Positions 1-8,923 of a stretch of DNA of 64,000 nucleotides are shown piece by piece. Where the stretch lies: assembly GCF_013368755.1 (NCBI RefSeq), contig NC_049564.1, forward strand, positions 442,001 to 506,000, read 5' to 3'. Origin of the DNA: Talaromyces rugulosus (taxonomy: Eukaryota > Ascomycota > Eurotiomycetes > Eurotiales > Trichocomaceae). How positions within the stretch are numbered: position 1 is the first letter of the stretch; each line of letters starts with the position of its first letter. The notes beneath the pieces are model-generated. The model saw only the letters and a program-made list of their open reading frames with translations. It was not told the DNA's origin and did no database searches. Made by a program: the position numbers and the translations under genes.

Positions 1-382
1 CGGTTAACCAGAGGAGTACAGCCAATAAAATGACGAGGATCAGGTGACATCAACACTATCCTATACGGGACTAGCTGGTAACGTGACCAGCTATCACGTG
101 ATATTCCTCTGACGTCAGGCAGGACGAGTCAGCTGGCCATCATGAACACCTCGACTTTCTGCAGTAAACATGTTCTCAACCATTTGTCAAATCTGGCTTG
201 GTATGGTTGAGGCAGTGGAAATGACGACATAGGAGAGAACGCCTTGCGAGCAAAGAACATGAACGCTACCGAAAACTCGCGTATAATTACTGCGATAGGT
301 GCGGCGCAGCCCGAGATACGAGTGCCAAGCAAGATCTAGTCTTTCTAGAAAATAACTATTTAGATCTTGAGCCCGCCAAGTG
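1..382. other. left-edge non-coding stretch
   Basis: No convincing gene. It probably carries the upstream region of the 4-TM protein that follows. A perfect palindromic E-box TCACGTGA lies at 94-101. The open frames here are short and overlap on both strands, so none is called. Confidence 0.4.
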
Positions 383-1093
383 ATGCACAGTTGTTTTTCG
401 ATGATAGATATCGATGCGGCGGTATCACAAAACCGATATACATCATCCTCCCAGCACAGACCCAGGTGGCAGCCACCGACACCGAGAATGTGCTGCTGCT
501 TCGAGTCCAACAAGGCCTTCAGAACCTCCGCCCTTGGCTTCCGCATCATCCTTTTCGCCAATTTGATGGCTACCATGATCTACGGCGCCGTTACGCCGTC
601 CGAGATGGTCAAAGTCACTGCGGAACGCGTTACGCTTGCCATTACCGGCGTGTCCATGGCCGCCCAGCTATATGCCACTCTCGCCAGGTTCTCCTGTCTC
701 CCGTACAGTTTCTGGGCAATCCTCGGATTTGACGGGATTTGCGCTGCAGGCTGGTGTGCCGCCCTCGCTGCGATGTCTTACTGGGACCGAGCGGTTGTCT
801 ATAAACCTCGTGCCGGCGATCCGGCCGCTTGGTTCAAGTGGGCCAACCACCGCAACTCAGACACTGTTTTATCGGACGACGGGTACGGACAGTGGATTCA
901 TATCACGTGGTGCAAGGTGGTCGTGAATGGGCAGGATAGGCTGGTTGGCAACGGTGCGGCGCGACTACAACTCCACGTGCTGATCGGCTTGTCGACCGTG
1001 TCGCTTTTGTTTACTGGGTTCACTCTCTGGTGGACGGTGCGTAGTGCGCAGTATCTCGGCTTGATTAGGAAGAGGAACCAGACGGTGGTCTGA
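383..1093 (+). CDS. small 4-TM membrane protein, MARVEL-like
   Basis: Single-exon frame of 236 residues from the first ATG at 383. A better start may be the ATG at 488, because the residues from there (MCCCFES then a short polar stretch) run directly into the first hydrophobic helix. Four hydrophobic segments are visible: around ALGFRIILFANLMA, VTLAITGVSMAAQ, SFWAILGFDGICAAGW and HVLIGLSTVSLLFTGF, with a longer polar loop between the third and fourth. That topology with short tails is typical of the many fungal MARVEL-like tetraspanning proteins, whose functions are mostly unknown. No enzymatic motif is seen. It ends in a basic tail (RKRNQTVV). The family assignment is by topology only. Confidence 0.6.
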   Translation: MHSCFSMIDIDAAVSQNRYTSSSQHRPRWQPPTPRMCCCFESNKAFRTSALGFRIILFANLMATMIYGAVTPSEMVKVTAERVTLAITGVSMAAQLYATLARFSCLPYSFWAILGFDGICAAGWCAALAAMSYWDRAVVYKPRAGDPAAWFKWANHRNSDTVLSDDGYGQWIHITWCKVVVNGQDRLVGNGAARLQLHVLIGLSTVSLLFTGFTLWWTVRSAQYLGLIRKRNQTVV

Positions 1094-1498
1094 CCTCATC
1101 AAGTCTACGAACCATGATATAGACGGACTAGATGTATATACATTCATAGTGTTTAGACAATCAAACTTTCATTTAGAAGTATTTTAAACCCTATGTAATT
1201 AAATTATCATAACAAACTCCCTTCAACTAGATACTACGCTGCAGATTATATACTCAAAACAGGCAACAGAGAGAATGCAAACGTCATTTGGACATTGGAA
1301 CCGTACCTTTTATCCATGTCACCAGCCTGGTCAACTGGTGTTTATAGCCAGGCTTTCAATTAGGTTTAACTTCACTATATTGATTTCATTCCTCAAACTA
1401 GCCATGCATTTAAAGCCACGCCTCCAGTGCTATAAATAATCTTCACATTAGAGTCGTGATAATGCCACAAAATATAATACAAAAACATATACAGGGTA
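1094..1498. other. convergent intergenic region
   Basis: AT-rich spacer between the 3' ends of the 4-TM protein (plus) and the LYR protein (minus). No gene-like reading frame is seen; it presumably holds both 3' UTRs. Confidence 0.5.
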
Positions 1499-2596
1499 TC
1501 ACTGCGTGCGAGATTCTACTATACGACCGTATTGGTCAACGCCATCAAACAAACAATTGGCCTCTTCACTCCTGACCGCCAGTGTCAGCGGCGGTGACCG
1601 TCGATCGGTTGGGAATTTATATCGAATCCCTTGAGGCGTTTCCACCCGCAAAGGCGAGCGATGGTAGATCTTTTCCCAGACTCGTACCATAAACCGTCGG
1701 GTGATTCGGTGCGGCCGTTCATCGACGTAGGGATCAAATGTGACCCCCTTCTGGGCTCCCTGAAGCAGAAAAGACTCAAGAGGAGACAGTTCGGTGGGAG
1801 GTGGCGTGAGAGGAGAAGGGACTTTTTGGCGTCGAACAGGGGGTCTCCATGGCACTGTCCCTCGAAGCAAACCAACTAAAATATCCCACTCGGACGGATC
1901 AAGAGGCGGAAGCACCGAGGATTTTGCGCGATTGTACCATTGCCTTTTCAGATTTCGAAGACGCACTTCGGGCATTGGCTTGAGCCAGCTGTTCAATGTG
2001 GGGATTTGGAGCTTTGGATTAAATTTGAATCGCGTCGATCGGTCAACCTGCACGTATGGAGAATTGCGTTGCGCCTTGAGAACTTCGACCAGGACCTTTG
2101 GCGGCTGCCAGTCCTTGTTGAACCTGCACCCGCAATTCTTGGCCAAAATTTCCTCAACATCCTTGTTCGTGTTTAATTGCTTCGCATCCCCCGTGTCGCG
2201 CAACAGCGCAGAGTATAGCTTGTGTTGTTTGACACCAATACGTCCATAAGACAGCATCAGCACTCTTTCCAGCGCCTTTTTGTATCCTTCATTTGCGTGT
2301 TCGAGTAGACGCAACAGCTTCCGCCCAGATCTCCGGAGCCGGATTTGCCGCTCTATACTGGTGCTGGTGCTGGTGCTGGTGTTTTCTGCGACAGGGCTCG
2401 TCGACTGCGGCATAGGTAGGTTTTGCGCAAGCTCCTGATATTTTGCGTCAAATACGGCGGCTTTGGCGCGATATCGATGGAGCACATATTGGCGCATGTA
2501 GGTTTTCGCTATCGGATCCGGCAGATACGTGCATTCACGAAGCGTTGCTCGAAGCATGTGTCGCCATGCCTCGGGCGGCACTAGGAGCTGCAGCAT
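1499..2596 (-). CDS. LYR-motif protein, Cup1-like family
   Basis: Single exon, 365 residues from the ATG at 2596; the open frame extends further 5' but only with non-ATG codons. The N-terminus has the LYR-type helix pattern LRATLRECTYLPDP followed by YMRQYVLHRYR, which matches the fungal 'LYR motif-containing Cup1-like' N-terminal domain as I recall it. LYR proteins are usually small mitochondrial factors that bind acyl carrier protein in assembly of respiratory complexes or Fe-S delivery. This one is much longer than classic LYR proteins (about 100 residues); the remaining 250 residues are basic and proline-rich with no domain I recognise. It is divergently transcribed from the MBP1-type gene. 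Family call is moderate; function is inferred from family only. Confidence 0.7.
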   Translation of the reverse strand: MLQLLVPPEAWRHMLRATLRECTYLPDPIAKTYMRQYVLHRYRAKAAVFDAKYQELAQNLPMPQSTSPVAENTSTSTSTSIERQIRLRRSGRKLLRLLEHANEGYKKALERVLMLSYGRIGVKQHKLYSALLRDTGDAKQLNTNKDVEEILAKNCGCRFNKDWQPPKVLVEVLKAQRNSPYVQVDRSTRFKFNPKLQIPTLNSWLKPMPEVRLRNLKRQWYNRAKSSVLPPLDPSEWDILVGLLRGTVPWRPPVRRQKVPSPLTPPPTELSPLESFLLQGAQKGVTFDPYVDERPHRITRRFMVRVWEKIYHRSPLRVETPQGIRYKFPTDRRSPPLTLAVRSEEANCLFDGVDQYGRIVESRTQ

Positions 2597-3254
2597 CAGC
2601 TGCTGGAAGGGGAGGTTCAAAACCACACAAAGTAAAAAAAGACGCCAGATTCATTCACATCGCTAGAAGCAAGCTGCAGAAACGAGCATCGTCGCATGAC
2701 ATCAGGCGGGAAAAAGTTGAAGCTGGAAGTCGGCGCCCGGGCCCGACGCCCCAAACAGGCAATAGTGTGTTACGCGAAGCGCTAACTAGTTCAACGGCGA
2801 GACGCGCAAGACCGAAACCCCGCGACTTCCTCGACACGCCTTCTCTCGCGCTGTCTCTCTCCCGTTGCCAATCGCTGCATGCTCGATCCACCAGCCCTGT
2901 GTGCATAGCTGGTCCTCCCTGGCTGTATTGTGTCTTGCATTTCTCGTGTACCTAATACACACGCCTGTTCAGTCTTCGCTTGTTCCTGTGGCGATCCTGT
3001 CGTTTTCGCGATCTGCCGCCCGGCCAAGCCCCAGACGCGCGCGTTCGCCCCTTCTTCAGCCTTTCTCGCCTTGGTCCATACGTACTCCGTACTCCGTACA
3101 TTGCTTATTCTGCGACCCCATTCTTTTCTGGCTGCGAACAGAACGCTCTACTAGACGCTCGACATTGCTCTGGAGCGCTGGGAGGAGATTTGCAGGCTCT
3201 TCATGCACGCGTTTGCCTGACCTTGTTCGCCTTCTGCAAGGTCCCGTCGGTGTC
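2597..3254. promoter_or_regulatory. bidirectional promoter, LYR gene / MBP1-type gene
   Basis: The 658 bp between divergent start codons is CT-rich near the APSES gene. It holds a tandem TACTCCGTACTCCGTA at 3081-3096 and an ACGCGT hexamer (MCB box, the MBF recognition sequence) at 3207-3212, only 43 bp before the start codon. Overlapping long open frames here are low-complexity and not called. Confidence 0.5.
3207..3212. promoter_or_regulatory. MCB box (ACGCGT) ahead of the MBP1-type gene
   Basis: Perfect palindromic ACGCGT, the hexamer bound by Mbp1/Res-type APSES domains, located in the 5' leader of the gene for such a factor. Binding is inferred from the known specificity of the family, not shown. 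Confidence 0.35.
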
Positions 3255-6023
3255 ATGGCCACTAACAGCACCCACCATCGCCAGCGCCCCAGTCTCGCCA
3301 TGTCCTACTCGCAAAACAGTATCGGCTCGGCCAATGGGCTATCTCACATGGGCTCGTTCAATGCCTCTCAGTCTGTCTCTTCAACACCCGCCCCCACCCC
3401 CCCGGGCCGAAATTCCCAGCAGTCGGGAATGTCGTATAATAATTTCACAAATGGCATGTCGCAGTCTTCGATGCAATCCAATTTTGCAGGCTACGACGGC
3501 TCCAACGGCTACGGGGTGATGATGCCCTACCAGGAGGATTACAAGCCTCAGATTTACCGAGTATGTGTTGTATCCTTGAGAGTCCCCACGATCTACAAGT
3601 TGCTGACCTTTGCCTAACTAGGCTGTTTATTCAAACGTGTCTGTCTACGAAATGGAAGTCAATGGTGTCGCCGTCATGAAACGTCGGTCCGACTCGTGGT
3701 TAAACGCTACGCAGATTTTAAAAGTTGCCGGTGTCGTCAAAGCCAAGAGAACAAAAACGCTCGAGAAAGAAATTGCTGCCGGAGAACATGAAAAGGTCCA
3801 GGGTGGTTATGGCAAGTACCAAGGTACTTGGGTCAGCTACCAGCGAGGCGTTGAGCTTTGTCGTGAATATGCAGTAGAAGAATCGCTGCGGCCGCTTCTT
3901 GAATACGACATGGGGGATGGGAGTGCCAGGCGTGCGTCTCTCGAGACACCTACCAAGGAGCAGGCAATGGCCGCACAACGGAAACGCCTGTATAATGCCG
4001 AGAACCGCGGAATAAACCAGCCAGCTCAAGCAACCTTTTTCCAAAACATGTCCCGAACAGCTGCAAATGCCGTCAATGCAATTAGCAAAGCTCGCTTCGA
4101 CTCGCCCAACAAGCGGCGACCCAGCATGATGCGAAACTCGTCCTCCCAGCAGCAAATGAGTAGCCAAGAGTCGCTTGGTGTTCCCGTTGCCTCTCAGGGT
4201 ACTATGTACAGTGTAGCCTCTGACAGCGGCTTCGCAAGTCAACATCAGAATGGGGGACGAAACGATTTACCTTTTGATCAAGAGGATGCATTGGAGCCTC
4301 CGCGAAAACGGATCAGGAGCACGCCCAACCATGGTCGTTCCTTTGGCGGTAATAGCACTCTATCTGCCTACGAACCTACACCTACAGAACCAAACGAATC
4401 ATTCTACCAGCAGTTGGACGGCCCCATGCTCGTGGATGACCCTCAGGATGGAAAGGAGCCTCTTGCTGCTGCAACTAACCCGGACCATTTTCACAAAATG
4501 AAATTGATCATGACATTGTTCCTTGACAAGCGAGTCAAGGACTTTGCAACCCATCCTGCTATAATGCAACTATCAGGTGAAGACCTTGAGATTCCCTTGG
4601 ATGAATATCAGAACACCGCTCTACACTGGGCGGCAATGCTCGCCCGCCTGCCATTGTTGAACGCTCTCGTGGAAAAGGGCGCGAGTATTCGCCGCCAAAA
4701 TTCTACTGGCGAGACGGCGTTGCAGAAAGCAGTGGGAACAAGAAATAATCTTGATTATCGCACATTTCCTCGGTTGCTGGAGATGTTTGGGCCTACGATC
4801 GACATGGTTGACCACAATGGCAGATCAATTCTCCATCACATTGCCCTCATGGCAGCAACTGGCGGCGGAGCACATGTGTCTGCCAAGCACTATCTCGAAG
4901 CACTTTTGGAATTTGTTCTCCGTCATGGTGCCCAAGCCAAAGAGAATTCTGAAAACCCATCCACCAACAGCGAGAATGGAGTCACTGAGAATGGTCAACC
5001 CCAAGGTGAAATCATCAGCTTAGGCAGGTTTGTTTCAGAGTTGGTCAACCTACGTGACGATCAAGGGGACACTGCTCTCAATATCGCTGGTCGCGCCAGG
5101 TCTGTCCTAGTACCACAATTGCTGGAGGTGGGAGCTGATCCTTATGTTGCCAACCACACCGGTCTCCGCCCTGCCGACTATGGCGTCGGTGTGGATATGG
5201 TCAGTGAGTCCTCTCAGTCGCAACAAAGCGGCGAGAAAAAGGATTCGTTTATAGATCAGTTGGCAAAGACTAAAAAGGAAATCCTAGATGGTAAGTTCAA
5301 GTCATCCACGTCGATGTTATTTGTTTCTAACACTACATAGCTACTCTGGCTCAGATTGGGACTTTGGTGGAGGAGACTTTGGGTGGCATTGACCGCAATT
5401 TGACTTCTGAGCTTAGCAAAAAGCAAGCAGAATTTGACCATTGGCATGCAAAGATCCGTGAAAGTGCGCGTGCGAGACAAATCGACCAGAATGAGGTCGA
5501 TGGGTTGAAGCGGAAAGCATCGAATCAAATCGAAGTTGGTCGACGGATAAAAAACCTTGAACGAGATTCCGAGGAGTTGCTTGTGGTGCTAAAAACGACG
5601 TGCGGTGATGACTACGAGGTTTTAGAATCGGCTCCATCCGGTCATGCTGATAAAGATACCGGGCTTGATGCTGCCGCTTTCGAGACTATCTTTGCCGATT
5701 TTGATGTCGGCAGTGATATGTCTGCTGAACAAAAGAAATTCCTCGAGTCATTGCCGTCTGCTACGGTCCTGGAGGCCCGCCTGAAATCATATCAGGATCT
5801 TAATAACGAAGTTATTACAGAGGTTGAACGTTTGAAAACCAGAAACGTTGTTCTGGGTGAAAACTATCGCCGGGTTGTCATGGCCTGTACCGGTTGGACT
5901 GCTGATCAAGTTGACGAAGCCGTTGAGGGACTGACCCAGTGTGTGAGAGAATTGAACGATAATCCTATGCCGGAAGACGAGGTGATTGAGATCTTGATGA
6001 AAGATCGTGGCCAAGACTGGTAG
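3255..6023 (+). CDS. MBP1: APSES/ankyrin transcription factor, MBP1-type MBF subunit
   Basis: Three exons, join(3255..3560,3622..5290,5341..6023), 885 residues; introns have GTATGT/CTAACTAG and GTAAGT/CATAG ends. After a Ser/Asn-rich N-terminus (1-100), the APSES (KilA-N-like) DNA-binding domain spans about residues 105-205, with signature pieces RRSDSWLNATQILKVAG and GGYGKYQGTWVSYQRG. Ankyrin repeats lie at about 430-620 (NTALHWAAMLARLPLLNALV, GETALQKAVG, DDQGDTALNIAG). Exon 3 encodes a charged coiled-coil C-terminus. This is the architecture of Mbp1/Res2, the DNA-binding subunit of MBF, which drives G1/S gene expression in the nucleus. An alternative ATG lies 45 bp downstream in frame. An MCB box in its own leader suggests feedback. 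Identification is strong. Confidence 0.93.
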
Positions 6024-7432
6024 CGCCTGCCTACTCCTTTTGTATGATGATGTATATGTAAAAGTAACAAACAGCATCACTGTCGGCATTCACCGAATGA
6101 TGTAGTTTTGAGTTCTGTCACTGATACCCCCATTGTCTTGATACGCATTTTATATGTCTGCATATTAATATCTATTTTTCCTGTACACATATCTTTGGCA
6201 TGAACCTACTAGTGGATTTTCAGCGTTTGCACATGAGTCAATAGACGTGCACAATAATATTGAGTCTATTCGCCTTGTTTTGAGAATCTACTTTTAAGCA
6301 GTGATCATCTGGTTTAATCACTCAGACTTATGAATTCCTATGGCAAAGTGACACCGCTCTGTTGCAAATCTGATACGCAAAAATAAATTCGTCAAATTCA
6401 AAAGCGACAACTGGTAAGTGATGCGGTGCGCAATGTGTAACACGTCTCTCCTATTTAGGCAAGCATTTCGAGACACTCGCTGTTTCAGACTTTCTGCCCA
6501 CACATTTTAAACCCAGTACCCCACCGCCATCCCGGGTTCTGAGATTTGCGAAAAGCTTGGTTGAGCCCCTTGCAAGGACTGGCTAATGCAGGGAATAAGG
6601 TAGTATTGTTGCCATGTCAGCTGACATCAGGGTTCGTTAGCCGGCTTCTCGGTATCGACTAGAGGTAGTATACTGCTGCATATAGCAGTAACAACGCTTT
6701 CATATGTGACCGTACTTACACTGATTATTTCCCTCAGGTGGAATATGTGGTGATTAGATGTTAATTTGCATGGACTAGTGCTTCGGTCGGTGTTATGATA
6801 CTGGCATGCGACGCAACTGATGAGCTATTCGCATGCACATGCAGGTGGCTTTTATTATTATACACTACATATGTATGATACAGCAGTGTATTTTAAGAGC
6901 ATCCCATATCCGGCACTTGCTTAAACTGCAAGTTCTAAGCCACTAGTGTGGCGACCTAGCACAGCTCAAACCCGGAGCCTTGTAATTTTGTCACAGAAAT
7001 TAGGCGGCCATGAGGAAAATGTATTCCGGGCCTTATTACATGTACCGCAATAAAAACCTTTTTATACTTTGAAAGGGGTAATGAGGACCCCTTGGAAGTT
7101 AAAATGTCTGCATCATGTTAAGTTTGAACTTCAGATAAGTTCATTGCCAGGTTCGCATGCGGCTGTATGCGGCTATTTAGAAGGATCGGTCTATGTTTGA
7201 GAGAGGGGTCTCGTATTAATTAGTTGTTACGCCTATAGGGTATATCTACACATGTGGCCTCCATGGTTCGGAATTTTTATTTACTTTTCTATCTATTTTT
7301 CTATCTAGCCACTCTCTTCCACGCAGCTCTTTGCAACCAAATATAGGCTAGAACTTTTCCATGCCGTGAGCTTTCAATAGCAAATTCACCTTGGTTATTA
7401 TTGTCTAAACCATTCGGCCACAATCATACAAA
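6024..7432. other. AT-rich intergenic region
   Basis: 1.4 kb without a convincing gene; open frames are short and lack coding character. It separates the APSES gene from the next plus-strand gene and presumably includes that gene's promoter. Confidence 0.5.
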
Positions 7433-8473
7433 ATGCAGAGATACACAGTCTTCATAATTATCTTTTCTCTCTATGGAATATTGGTCTTTGCCAGTGTGCT
7501 ACAAAGCAATATCGACCTGGCCTTGCGTTCCAGAATTGCAGGCCCGCTGTTAAATCGACGAACACCTTTTATATTATTCAATAATAGTCAGCCTGCGAAC
7601 AAAAGCAGGGTGTCTCCGAATACCCGAAAGATAGACGCTCGAACCGACACTTCGACATCAAATATGCCCAATTTTGACGAAACAGCTTTCAATAAAAGTG
7701 CCACCGTTGCCTGTGCCAATGCTGTCACAAACTACACTAGCAGTGTCAATCCCAGTGGCATTGTAGCGTGCTACAATATTGCCTCTTGGAATAACTCCAC
7801 TGGCATATTTCAAACCGATACAAGACTTTATCAAAAATCCGCAGCTGTCAATGAATTTAATGGTCTCAACATGTCGGATTTTTCTATGTCGTTTTCCATA
7901 CCAGAAGCGAGGCTTTCGTCGCCTAAAATGATCCCGAATACCTTCATGGAATCCAGTACACCGATGCCAAACCAGTTCTTGATGGGATTTCAGAATGTGG
8001 GACAGTTGAGTAAGAGTATTCAATTTTCAAAACTCACTACGTAAGTTCCACCTACTCTTGGTTAATTCCCGTGTCCACATTGCTCATACACCGTGCGTCT
8101 GTTAAGCTCCGATCTTCGAGACCTCATGATCCCAGCGATTACACTCACAGCAAATACGGGAACAATGGTCAATACTTCCCTAGCCTCAGACATGATCTCC
8201 TACGTGACCGGTCAATTTGTCCAGGCCGATGGCACTCCAACCAACATCACTGCCCCTGAAGCAAACACCATGGCCACGGCAGTCGCGGCTTCTGCATCTG
8301 TTTTTGTACTCCCAGGCACACATATCATGGTCTTCCCAGTAGGCTTGATCATTACTTGTGCGTGGTCCGGCTTGTTCATCGCTGCTGTGGGCGCGGGGAC
8401 TGCAGGGAGGTACCATTATCGTATGCAATATCGGCGAGCCCAGCCTGGGCAAAGTTTTGCTTTTGGGAAATAG
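7433..8473 (+). CDS. secreted or membrane-anchored glycoprotein, unknown function
   Basis: Two exons, join(7433..8040,8107..8473), 324 residues; intron GTAAGT...TTAAG, phase 2. An N-terminal signal sequence is clear (MQRYTVFIIIFSLYGILVFA). The ectodomain is Ser/Thr/Asn-rich with several N-glycosylation sequons (NYTS, NNST, NMSD, NITA). Near the C-terminus is one long hydrophobic helix (HIMVFPVGLIITCAWSGLFI) followed by a short basic tail ending QSFAFGK, so it is probably a type I membrane protein. The pattern of a cysteine-containing segment with ACANAVTNY and VACYNIASW resembles uncharacterised fungal surface proteins. I do not recognise a function. Splice sites keep frame and are well supported. 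Confidence 0.7.
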
Positions 8474-8923
8474 TGATTTAGAGTATAGTTCGGTTTATAT
8501 AAGTTCGGTCTTTTTCTGTAACTGATTTTCAAATGTATAGTAAAATGTGGCAATAGGGGTTACGCTTAGTTTTCAGTGCGAGAAAGCTTATTGCCACTCA
8601 TTTCTCCGGAGGCCCACCAACATTCGAAGTGGGATGGTCTGCGCTAAACCACATTGGGAACCTGGTATCGATAACGCAAAAAAAAAATATTGGTACGCGG
8701 GGCAGCTCCTTCTGTTTCTTGTATCTGCTTTCAACGCAATCGAAGACATATTCGGAGTCTTATCAGACTATATTTATACGCTCTTTCGTGTCATAATTAC
8801 AGTTCTTTTCTTTTCACGCAGTCAATTCGACCGTGATACGATTATGCTCTACGCTGTTTAAAGGAAGTTTGAAAGAAGAGGCCCGTGGTAAGAGATCTAT
8901 ACACTTTATCAGATCGCTTCAAG
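8474..8923. other. intergenic region ahead of EMW1-type gene
   Basis: 450 bp, AT-rich. A 104-codon open frame at 8547-8861 lacks homology I recognise and is not called. It probably contains the promoter of the TPR gene. Confidence 0.45.

Noticed and set aside
2865..3254. Long open frames upstream of the MBP1-type start in three frames
   Set aside because: They are CT-rich leader sequence without ATG of good context; the APSES protein's conserved part starts later and the frame merely happens to be open.
8547..8861. 104-codon plus-strand open frame between two genes
   Set aside because: Low-complexity and cysteine/phenylalanine-rich from AT-rich DNA, no splice partners, no family resemblance.
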